Source: Clusia tigrina
Lineage: Eukaryota > Arthropoda > Insecta > Diptera > Clusiidae
DNA: 64,000 nucleotides
Direction: 5' to 3'
Assembly: GCA_920105625.2 (NCBI GenBank)
Contig: OV050030.1
Coordinates: 350,920,925-350,984,924 of the forward strand
Under the pieces are notes generated by a model. The model worked only from the letters and a program-made list of their open reading frames with translations, did no database searches and was not told where the DNA came from. Made by a program: the position numbers and the translations under genes. Shown one piece after another: positions 21,241 through 30,392 of this stretch (the first letter of the stretch is position 1; each line of letters begins with the position of its first letter).

Positions 21241-23558
21241 CTATCCCTGCATTCCATTGCCCGATGACCGATTCGTCCACATGAGAAGCATCTCAACCCC
21301 TGTTGGGTGTTGCGTATTTTTGGTTCACTTTTGGAATTCCAATTTGGTTGCTGCTGACCACTCCCAGTTTTGAAAGGATTTCTTCCTTGGTTAATTCCTT
21401 CTGTTGAATTTACTTGGGGACTACTGAAGTTACCCCTGCTGTCCCTCAAGGATGGAACCGGGAGCCTCGTAGCTGGCTGCCTTTTACTCTGATTCCATAC
21501 CGTGCCTCCTTGGCACTGTCTACTTGTTTCATGACCATATGTTTGGCACTCCATACAGTAGGGCGTGTTTTTGCGTGTAATGCACTCATCCCTTGTATGG
21601 CCATGCTTACGGCAGAACGAACATTTGGGTGCCCTCTGTACAAACCCCCTGTACGGATTTCTCGGATTCGCGGCTCTGCTGTCGGAGACACCGGGATTAT
21701 ATGCTCCTCTGTATATGTTTGGGACGTAATTATTTCCATCTCTGTTCACGACAGCGGCGGTGAACATGTCCTGTCTATTTTCCAACATGTGTACCTCACC
21801 TAACCCAGCCGTACTCCGCTCCACGAGAACTTGTGCTCTAATCGCTTCTTCTACTAGATCCTCCAGAGATCCTGTTCTGCTATTCAGCATATGAATCTTT
21901 AGAACGGAGTTGCGGAGCCCCACCACGAAAGTTGTCAACACCGACTCGTCAACTTCGTGTAATAACGCTGTATCTCCAATGCCATTGTACTTATTCCTGA
22001 TTATTTCCTGGGCCATCATCTGAAGTGACTCTAAACGCCTGGCAAAGGCACGTATGTCTTCACTTGGCAGCTGCTTCCCGATTCTTATTTCTTGGGTTAT
22101 GTCTTCCAAAGATCTCTCCTTCAGATAAGTTCTCCTTATAAGACCGTAAAGCTCGTCCACACTGGCGAATTGCTTTGGCAACACAAGGTTGTACGCGTCT
22201 CCAAATAATCTTTGCTTAACACAGTCGAAGAAATCCTGCAACTCATCAGGGCTTATGCTTCGCTTTGCAAGCTCACAACCTTGAATGAATCTGTTAACTT
22301 CTGACCGTAAATCTTCTGAAGCTGCACCAGTAAACACAGGTACTAGCCTGGCCACTGTCTTTGAAATCTCCTCTATACCCATTTTGCGTATTTTTGTTTT
22401 ACTTATGACCGGTAAAACTGGAGCGCTATCTTTGTGGGTGGTTCTTAGATTCACTTCTCCCGGATCTGAGAGGAAATTGACCAATGACGGACTCAAACTA
22501 ATTAGTCTTCGATCGTTTGTTCGTGCAGGCGAAATATTGTCCACAGTATTGGGCTTTTCCTGTACCATTCCTGCTTCTGGCTCTTTTGGCGGATATCCCT
22601 TTTTTTTATTAGTTACCGGACTTCCTGGAGAAAAAGGCTTGACACCGATTTCAGATGCGCCAAACAAAAATCCCGCTTCCCTCTCTTCACTCAATACTAA
22701 TCTGGGCTTTACCACTCGGTTTATCCCTTCTGGTGTTAGATACTCCGGCCAGCGCACTTCCGGTGGCAATGTCAATACCGTCTGTGTAAAGCCAGCCGAT
22801 GCTGATTTCGATCTCTCCCTATTCAGTGAGGTCCTATTGGTCGCCCGTCCTTTTTTCAATTCCGCACACTCCTTTTCCAACAGCGTTGCTGCTTCCTCTG
22901 TTTCCGTCAATCTCTGAGAAAGTTCCTTTACCTTTTTCTCAAGATACTCTTTTTGTGCTCTCAAATCTTCTGTTTTCTTATGAAAACTGAATAACTTTTC
23001 TTCTGTTCTTCTTTGGATTGCCGTAAAGGCTTGATCCGCTACTTCTAATGGTGACACAGCTCCTCCGGCATTCGCCTGCTTCCACAATTCCTGAGCTTCT
23101 TCCCTGCTCGTACTCGCTTCGAACTGGTCAACTATCTTTCCAGTAAACAGTTCCACCTCTGACTGCATTGATTTCAATCTGTTCCTTACTTCCTCGTCTG
23201 GTGAAACCAAACTCACAGTTTGCTGTCCTAATTCCTCTAATTCAGAACTAAATGTATCTGCCCATTCGTTGATCAGACTATTTATGTAGTCTGCGTAATT
23301 TTCCGCAAAATATTTTCCCTTGCCGTACTCAACTGCGTGAGGCAACAACAGTCCGTGATTATTGTTGAACTCTCTCCCTAGATCTTGCAACTGTGTTATT
23401 CGCTTGCGGTAATACACGTCGTCCTTACGTAACCTGCCGTCTTTCTTAAAATTACGGACCAGTTCTTCAATCGCTTCGCCAATTTGCTCCTGCCTCAGCA
23501 GTAATCCTTGCGCTTCCTTCGTCATATCCCAAATGCCAGAACAGATGGCGTATCCCAA
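21186..23558 (-). CDS. gag: gag of LTR copy 2, intact
   Basis: 790 codons starting MGYAICSGIWDMTKE; the same start is seen in copy 1. The first 250 residues are charged and heptad-rich (coiled coil; FAENYADYINSLINEWAD, KKVKELSQRLTETEEAA). A conserved linker follows (LPPEVRWPEYLTPEGI, about residues 265-280). A helical capsid-like region covers about 390-590 (EDIRAFARRLESLQMMAQEI). An arginine/asparagine-rich nucleocapsid tail has three knuckles: CSFCRKHGHTRDEC, CMECQTYGHETSRQC (one residue longer than the canonical spacing) and CFSCGRIGHRAMEC. It forms the particle shell and binds the RNA. Stop at 21186 lies inside the frameshift hairpin. Confidence 0.92.
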   Translation of the reverse strand: MGYAICSGIWDMTKEAQGLLLRQEQIGEAIEELVRNFKKDGRLRKDDVYYRKRITQLQDLGREFNNNHGLLLPHAVEYGKGKYFAENYADYINSLINEWADTFSSELEELGQQTVSLVSPDEEVRNRLKSMQSEVELFTGKIVDQFEASTSREEAQELWKQANAGGAVSPLEVADQAFTAIQRRTEEKLFSFHKKTEDLRAQKEYLEKKVKELSQRLTETEEAATLLEKECAELKKGRATNRTSLNRERSKSASAGFTQTVLTLPPEVRWPEYLTPEGINRVVKPRLVLSEEREAGFLFGASEIGVKPFSPGSPVTNKKKGYPPKEPEAGMVQEKPNTVDNISPARTNDRRLISLSPSLVNFLSDPGEVNLRTTHKDSAPVLPVISKTKIRKMGIEEISKTVARLVPVFTGAASEDLRSEVNRFIQGCELAKRSISPDELQDFFDCVKQRLFGDAYNLVLPKQFASVDELYGLIRRTYLKERSLEDITQEIRIGKQLPSEDIRAFARRLESLQMMAQEIIRNKYNGIGDTALLHEVDESVLTTFVVGLRNSVLKIHMLNSRTGSLEDLVEEAIRAQVLVERSTAGLGEVHMLENRQDMFTAAVVNRDGNNYVPNIYRGAYNPGVSDSRAANPRNPYRGFVQRAPKCSFCRKHGHTRDECITRKNTPYCMECQTYGHETSRQCQGGTVWNQSKRQPATRLPVPSLRDSRGNFSSPQVNSTEGINQGRNPFKTGSGQQQPNWNSKSEPKIRNTQQGLRCFSCGRIGHRAMECRDRQSQQKNQGNFQRPSRGQ

Positions 23559-23732
23559 TTACAAATAAAAATCCAATAATTGTTAAAACTTGTTATTAAC
23601 TTATCCCAATATTTTATTCCATCTTACTTATTGATAAATACAAATTTATTTAAAAAAAAAACATTCCACCGTAAATTCTATCTTTATATGCATATTCTGC
23701 TATACTTGTTTTCCATCACAAAGTTCCGCTGT

Positions 23733-23942
23733 CTACCGGCGTCCATTAAGTCCTTCCATCAAAGCAAATTGGTCCTTGACTTCTTCACAAATACTCCTTG
23801 TTTTCCACTCACCATCTTTAATACTCCCAATGGCCATATGTTTGTAAAAACCGCAATTTGATTTACCGGCAAAAGTGTCTTGATTCATTCCCGGAAATTT
23901 GAATCCATATTTAAAAATAAACCCGTAACGTATGCGCCACAT
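23733..23942 (-). CDS. Short leader ORF upstream of gag (69 codons)
   Basis: A frame starting MWRIRYGFIFKYGFKF lies in the leader of copy 2 between the splice donor and gag. Copies 1 and 4 keep the same start and most of the coding sequence, but a 14-bp length difference near KHMA changes their end. Copy 3 has replaced this region. I know no function; it could be an upstream ORF affecting gag translation or simply conserved leader RNA. Low confidence as a protein. Confidence 0.3.
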   Translation of the reverse strand: MWRIRYGFIFKYGFKFPGMNQDTFAGKSNCGFYKHMAIGSIKDGEWKTRSICEEVKDQFALMEGLNGRR

Positions 23943-24619
23943 AATAATAGCATTTAAATGTTTTCTTCAACATTGCTACGCAAATCGCATTGTTTTTAAA
24001 ATATTTCTACCAATTCCCAAGAAGTTTTTGGTTTCGCAAAATTATTGCCAAAAATATTCACACCCAAAGAAAGAAATTTTACCGTAGAACCATACGCATT
24101 TTCATTATCGCACAATGATATGCTTGCATGCTTCATATTTTTAGTACGTAAAATTACTTTAACGTCGCTACGCAAAATTGTAGTTTCCGAACTACTTAAA
24201 CTCGATGCACAACACGTGTTGTAAACATTTCTCGAAATATCTTTACCTAGTACCCTAAGCTCAAAATGCCAAATATTTAAATCAAATGTTCTATGTTTGT
24301 TTTCAAACAACCTAAATTTAGAACATCTGAATTTAAACAATATAAAAATAATTTAAATGTCTCCAATATAGATGACATTGGCTTAATAAACCATATAAAT
24401 GTCCCTCACGTCAAACAAACTCAAATCCCCTACAAAAAAAATCCTCACAGCTAGGATGCACATACATAGACCGTCCGATCATACTGACGGTTTATGGTTG
24501 CCATTCAAAGCTGCGTGCAACAGCGCAAACGCGCCTATAGGTTGCGACTTCTTTGACCAGCGCTACGGCGCCTTCAGGGTCGCAGAAGTATCTACTTATT
24601 CTACGCTACTATACACTCT

Positions 24620-24646
24620 ACTCACCATTATTTTCCCCGATGACAT
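24620..24646 (-). promoter_or_regulatory. Leader mini-exon with candidate 5' splice donor
   Basis: On the minus strand a 7-codon stretch beginning ATGTCATC ends at AATG|GTGAGT, a near-perfect insect splice donor (GTGAGT at 24625-24620). Copy 3 has the same arrangement at about 40837-40863. In copy 4 the donor is degraded. In errantivirus-like elements such a donor makes a subgenomic env RNA. Confidence 0.45.
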
Positions 24647-24747
24647 CCTTTCCCACAGGGTCCTTAAATGAGATCCTTCAAATTCGTTGCAGGATGCCTC
24701 TCTGCTTCAGGGTTCCTTGCCCTGGGATTGCTCCAATAGGTCCTTAA

Positions 24748-24761
24748 GACCGGCTGCGCCA
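24748..24761 (-). other. Primer-binding site of copy 2
   Basis: TGGCGCAGCCGGTC on the minus strand starts 3 nt after the 5' LTR. It matches the complement of the 3' end of a serine tRNA with a GCAGCCG-type acceptor plus CCA, the primer type used by 17.6/297-like fly elements. Assignment to tRNA-Ser is from memory of the family. Confidence 0.8.
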
Positions 24762-24764
24762 AAA

Positions 24765-25269
24765 TGTTGGGGTATTGTCCTTGTTTGACGGGGGACGTCC
24801 TTCTGCTGCGCGCGTGTATCTGAAAAGCCTAAACCACTCTTTGTAAAAATCACTACATTACACTTTTTAGTTTTAAAATCACAAGCCTTTATTACTTAGA
24901 ATACTAACTCTTATATACTATTTACAATTCATAATTACAATACAAAAACTGACCTTTCTGGTGTTCCAGTTTCGCACCTGTTAATTGGTGTCAGTTGGTC
25001 AAGCCAACTGACCTACGCCATTCTGAAATGTTGATGGTGCATTCTAACTTTGAATGCCCTTCGGTGGCTCGACTGCAAAACTGTAGCACCCTAAAAGTTT
25101 ACATAATAAATATTACATAGGTAATATTAATTCTAAGTACTCGCACCCTAAAAATATGTGCTTTCTTAAGTAACTTTAACACATGCTAATCACACAGATT
25201 GTGTGGCATCTGTTAGGAGTCGATGATGTGAGACACTACGCGCAGGCAGCTTGATTCTAGCTCACAACA
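24765..25269 (-). repeat. 5' LTR of copy 2
   Basis: 505 bp, with no difference from the 3' LTR that I could see. It ends CTCACAACA directly before the CAAG target duplication at 25270-25273. Confidence 0.95.
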
Positions 25270-28200
25270 CAAGGGGGCGCATCCAGCGGGCAGCATGAAA
25301 TGTCCGCGACACCAGGAGGCATTGGAAAAGAAGAAGGTATGAGAGTACTTCAGCTCAACCTAAATCATTGTGAAGCTGCACAGGATCCTCTGAAGCACTA
25401 TAAAAATGAAGTGAAAGCAGATGTGGCGCTACTTTCGGAACCTTATGCTAGGAAGTATGCCCCAAACTGGGCCGCGGATGAAACAGGCAGAGCAGCCATC
25501 TGGTCCATTGGGGAGACCACCCCTCAGAGCAAGATGGAAACCAGAGAGAGCGGTTATACCTGGGTGAAACTGGAGAACATTTACCTCTTCAGCTGCTACG
25601 TTCCTCCAAGTTGGACACAGACAGTTCGTGGAAATGATGACATCGCTGATGGAAGAAGCGAAAAGCAAACACCCCATAATTATTGCAGGCGACTTCAACG
25701 CGTGGTCTCGGACTTGGGGCAGTAGCCACACAAATGCTAGAGGACGCTTAGTTGAAGAATGCTTCGCGCTTCTTGAATTAGTACTGTTGAATGCGCCAGG
25801 TCACTACACATTCGACAATGGAAGAGGCAGGTCCATCATAGATCTAGCCTTTGCGGACGACTCAACTGCCAGTCGAATTAGCTGGAAAGTCAGTGATATA
25901 TACACGGGCAGCGATCACAATGCCATTATAATAGACATGGAGCGAAGAACAAAGCAGGACACGCGTTCGACGCGGAGTCGTTTGACGTCATCTGGAAGTC
26001 AGTGTCTATTGAAGGCGAAACTGCAAGCACAATGACTGCGGAAATCGCTAAGTACATTAAGGAAGCATGTGATGCAGCGATGCCGCGAAGGTCCAACAAT
26101 ACATCAAGGACTCCCGTTTACTGGTGGACCGATGGAATTGCTGCAATTCGGAAGAGCTGCCATCAAGCACGACGTAAGGCGCAAAGATCTCGATCGACAC
26201 CGAATTTCGAGGAACATCAAGCAGTATACAAGGTACGCAGAAGAACTCTGAAATCAGCTATAACAGAGAGCAAAAACAAGTGTTTCAGAGAGTTGCAGGA
26301 GAGTGCGGACCAAGACCCGTCGGGTTTAGCATTCAAAACGGTCATGCGCAAAGTTAAGGGGCCCAGAGTGCCTTAGCCTACATGCCCAGAGCTGATGCAG
26401 CGTATAGTGGTAACGCTCTTCCCCCTACAGCGCGAAACGAGAGCCGTCGTAACGCCAGACGTACAGAGGGGACCTATAGTCACTGTCGATGAGGTATTGT
26501 CGAGTATATCACGGGTCGACGATAACAAGTCTTCCGGTTTGGATGGAGTCCCAAATGTGGCATTCAAGGCAGCGGTAAGAGCGAGACCAGAACTGTTCGC
26601 AAAGCAGTATGACGCCTGTCTGAGCGATGTCATTATACCAGACGCGTGGAAACGGCAAAGGCTGGTGCTGTTGCTAAAACCCGGAAAGCCACCGGATCAG
26701 GCATCCTCCTATCGTCCACTTTGTATGCTGGATACAGTGGGAAAGATCCTAGAGCGTATCGTTCCTGAAAGACTGCAGGAGACATTCGAGAGTCCAGGAG
26801 GGCTCTCCGAACGACTATTCGGTTTTCGCAAAGGGAGGTTTACAGTCGACGCGATCAGAGCGGTGGTAGACATTGCTCGAGATGCGACGAGTGGCACTAG
26901 ATGGCAGGGTGGCGCCAAAATGTACTGCGCGGTGGTCACTCTAGATATCAAGAATGCCTTCAATTTTGCGAATTGGGGACATCTAATGCAGGCTCTGGAG
27001 ATTTTTGGAGTACCAACATACTTGCGGCGCATAATAGGTAGCTACCTCGACAACAGGGTGCTACTGTACGAGACAGAGGAGGGCGTAAAAGCATACCAAA
27101 TAACCGGCGGGGTTATTGCTGTGGAACGCAATGTACAACGGCATCCTGGGCATCGGAAAACGTTAATATTATTGGTTATGCTGATGATATCGCATTGGTA
27201 GTGGTGGCCAAACATATTGAGCATTTGCAGGTGGTGTGTAATGATGCGATCGCAAGGGTGCGTAGGTGGCTCCAATCAGCGCACCTGGAACTTGCTGTTC
27301 AAAAACTGAGATTGTGCTGATAAGCACGCGGAAAAAGCGAGAGGCGATGGTGGTGGACATCGGTAGTCACCGTATTATGTCGCAACCAAGCATTTAATAT
27401 CTTGGAGTTAACATTGACGCAAGGCTGTCATTTAAGGAGCACCTGGTAGCGGTCAGCAAAAAAGGCTTTAAAATGCAAGGCGCCCTTGCGCGGATTCTGC
27501 CAAACATTGGAGGCCCACGTGAGGGAAGAAGACAACTTCTGGCGACGGTAACGGATTCCGTGATGCTCTATGCAGCACCCATCTGGGCAGGAGCAAAAAT
27601 TCGCATCTCAGAGAGGCTTGCGCAAAGCTACGATTAAGTGCGCTTAGACTCAACTGCGCCTACCGAACGGTCTCCGACGACGCAATTTCCGTCCTTGCTG
27701 CAGAAATGCTCCTGGACTTACGAGCCTTGGAGCTGCAGCGACTGTACGACCGACAGGGCGTAAGGCCTACAGCCGAACAAAGGCTAGAGGAGCGACGGCG
27801 ATGCACCGAAGAGTGGCAAGAAAGATGGGAGCAGTTCGAGAAGGGACGATGGACATTCCAGCTCATTCCCAGGGTGTCCCAATGGGTGAACAGGAAGCAT
27901 GGTAGTCTAAACTACTACATGACGCAGTTACTCAGCGGTCATGGATGCTTCAATACATATTTCTACCGCTTCAAAATAATAGAAGACCCCTACTGTCCAA
28001 AATGCACGGGCGAATTCGAGAGCGCTAGGCACGTGATGCTTTACTGCTCACGCTTCAGGACCTGTAGAGAGGCGCTGGGATCTGCCTTGGGCGTACCACC
28101 GACCACAGCAAATATAGTGGCTGCAATGCTGGAGTCACCCGCTAAATGGAACGCTGTATCGACCTTCGCTGAACAAGTAATGGTGGCGCTACGCAAGGAG

Positions 28201-28466
28201 GAGCGGGAACGACAGCGGCTACTGCGTCAACAGCAGGTAGCAAATGTAGCAGAAATTTCGCCACGGAGCGACAACCAGCAGCGGACTTCTTTTAGACTGA
28301 CAATTGAGCAATAATGCTCATGACGGCCTCCCGACGTAATCACATTATGCGGTCCCGGGAGGATTGCCCGCCACGGCAGTGAAGAGGTTTTAGTGGGTTG
28401 ATGTCCCACACTGACTAATTGGCTGAAAGCTTTTCCCCTCGATAAAAAAAACACACCCACACACAG
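25270..28466 (+). mobile_element. R1-clade LINE R1-A, right part
   Basis: Continuation of the element interrupted by LTR copy 2. It holds the last codons of the ORF1 region, ORF2 (25300-28314) and a 3' UTR of about 130 bp. The UTR has a strong hairpin (CCTCCCG at 28327, CGGGAGG at 28356) and ends in A8 followed by ACACACCCACACACAG. Three elements of this kind follow each other in the same orientation. An ACA-rich 3' junction is what R1-clade Waldo-type elements, which insert into ACAY microsatellites, would give. Confidence 0.8.
25300..28314 (+). pseudogene. R1-A ORF2: endonuclease-RT, several frameshifts
   Basis: The endonuclease is recognisable from MRVLQLNLNHCEAAQD (ATG at 25339) through ALLSEPYA, YVPPSW, IIAGDFNAWSRTWG, IIDLAFAD and SDHNAIII, so all core motifs survive, with a frame break near 25640. 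The RT region has SSGLDGVPNVAFK, SYRPLCMLDTVGK, FGFRKGRFTVDAI and VVTLDIKNAFN. After a break near 27170, IIGYADDIAL carries the catalytic Asp pair in another frame. A C-terminal zinc region (CPKCTGEFESARHVMLYC) is typical of R1-clade ORF2 and the frame ends at 28314. One or two stop codons occur near 26376 and 27310. Not functional. Confidence 0.85.
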
Positions 28467-29026
28467 ATTTAGCATACAAGTGTAACTCTGAGTAGACGTG
28501 AACATTTTTTGCTCCGAGTATATTTTGTAAAAGAGGAAAGTTTGTGCTGTAAATACAATTTTAATTTGTGCTAAGTATCCTGAAAAGGGTAGCCAAAGTG
28601 CGCACCCCGTGTAGTGAATGGTGCGACTTGGATTGTTTGACGCGATCGACTTAAAATTGTTTAATTCGGGTGCTTTTGTGCGTGATTTGCGGCAGTCTTG
28701 ACTGTGGACCGGTTTATCCGTTGTGCTGAGCGCGAACTCACAAGTGGTTTATCCAAAATAAATTTAGAGAGCGTAGGAGGTTGTATATTCGTTCAGCTGA
28801 GTGGAGAGAGAGGACTCTAAAATTAAAAAAAACAGTGTTGCCAATACGACTGGACATCAGATAAGTATTGTTTTTAGTGTACTTTTTCTTTCCACCTTTT
28901 GGTTTTATTTTTCCCCCTTTGGTTTCTTTTTCCCCCTTTGGTTTATTTTTCCCCCAAAGGGATTAATTAATTAATATACAGTAAAAAAAGAAAAAAAGAG
29001 AAAAGGAAAAGTGGATACGGATAATA

Positions 29027-30324
29027 GTGCAAATTTACCGAAACTATGAGCGTCCAGCGATCGCCCCCCGGGGTGCGCAAAGCGACTGCGTAGAATATGA
29101 TGAGAATTGTGACACCGATAGCGAGGTAGTTTCGACTCCAACATCGATCGACACACAATTTTTGGTAACACCGACTGTTAACCCCGAGAGAGAGAATGCT
29201 GAAATGAAGGGCATTGTGTGTGCGGATACTCTCATGATAATGGGAGAAAAAATCGAAGAGCTGACCGGCATGATGGATAGTCAACATAATATAAACAAGG
29301 CGATGAGATCCCTTCTCGCGGATATCAGTAGGCTGCACCAATCAGCAACAAGAGAGGAGATCCGCAAAAAAGGAGGCAAAGCCACAGCGAAGGCAACGCA
29401 AACGTCACCGTGGATCAGCAGAGTGCAGACGAAGAGAACGAGTACAGCATCGCAAGCGGACGGCATGGTGGAGGTATCTCCAATTCCAAAAAAAAAAAGG
29501 GCACTCGTGTTGTGTCTCCGAAGCCACAGCGACAACAACTGCAGCAACAGAACGATAAGGCAGCACCAAACAGGTCGGAGCAAGCCACTAAGACCGATTG
29601 GCAGCTAGTGCAACGGAAGACAACAGTCAAGCGGGATATCGGAGCCAAGGAGCCCACAAAAGCTACAAAAAAAGTAGTCAAGGAGATCCGCCCGAGGCCC
29701 GATGCTCTCATTATTGCAAAAACCGGAGAGGCATCGTATGCAGAAATCTTGCGGAAGGTAAATCCAAGCACAGCACTTAAAGCTCTTGGCGAGGACGTCA
29801 AAACCATTCGTAGAATGGCAAAAGGCGAACTGATCTTCGATTTGAAACGGACTGAAGATCGCAAGACAACGGCGTACCATGCTGCGATCGCAGAGGTGCT
29901 GAAGGAGGCGGCAACGGTGGCAGCGAAGACTCACATGCTTACCATCCAGTGCAGAGACCTCGATGAGATTACCACGCCAACGGAGATTTACGATGCATTG
30001 CACGAGCAATGCGGCATCAGGCGACCAGACGATTGCGCCGTACGAAGTATGCGAAACGGATATCATGGCACTCAAACCGCCTATATCAGCCTTCCAGTTG
30101 ACGACGCAAAAAAGGTCCTGAAGGCCCAGCGGGTGCGCATTGGGTGGGTTTCCTGCAGGGTCCGAGAATCGGTGACACTCAAGCACTGCTACAAATGTTG
30201 GGGCTACGGACACGTGGCTCAACAATGCAAGGAATATGTAGATAGAACCGATCTCTGTAGGAAGTGCGGCGGAAGCGGCCACAAAGCAGTGACGTGCACC
30301 AACAAGCAAAAATGTGCACTATGA
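29027..30324 (+). pseudogene. R1-B ORF1 (gag-like), one frameshift in an A-run
   Basis: The first frame (29027-about 29500) starts MQIYRNYERP or at an ATG at 29047. It is acidic and then Lys/Thr-rich. A run of eleven A near 29487-29497 shifts the frame, and the rest continues to 30324 (TRVVSPKPQRQQ, SYAEILRKVNPS, VKTIRRMAKGEL). It ends in zinc knuckles CYKCWGYGHVAQQC and CRKCGGSGHKAVTC, followed by CTNKQKCAL and a stop. R1-C continues past this point by about 20 codons, so the stop is probably premature. R1-clade ORF1 proteins bind element RNA. Confidence 0.8.
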
Positions 30325-30392
30325 AAGGGGGATCATGCGGCAGGCAGTTATAAATGCCCAGTACACCAGCAGGCGATAATAAGCAGCGGAAT

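Larger units (their letters stand above)
14296..25269 (-). mobile_element. Ty3/gypsy LTR retrotransposon, copy 2 (complete, young)
   Basis: A full-length element of 10,974 bp bounded by two 505-bp LTRs (24765-25269 as 5', 14296-14800 as 3') that look identical base for base. The LTR ends are TG...CA, and a 4-bp duplication CAAG flanks it (14292-14295 and 25270-25273). Internal order on the minus strand: primer-binding site, leader with splice donor and short ORF, gag, gag-pol overlap, pol (PR-RT-RH-IN), a 2.8-kb region without a recognisable env, and a polypurine tract. It interrupts an R1-clade LINE at the ORF1/ORF2 boundary. Identical LTRs mean a recent insertion, yet pol carries an 11-nt deletion in the integrase tail. 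Confidence 0.96.

Noticed and set aside
25628..26376. Separate small genes within R1-A ORF2
   Set aside because: They are successive frames of one frameshifted endonuclease-RT gene, joined in order by the family motifs.
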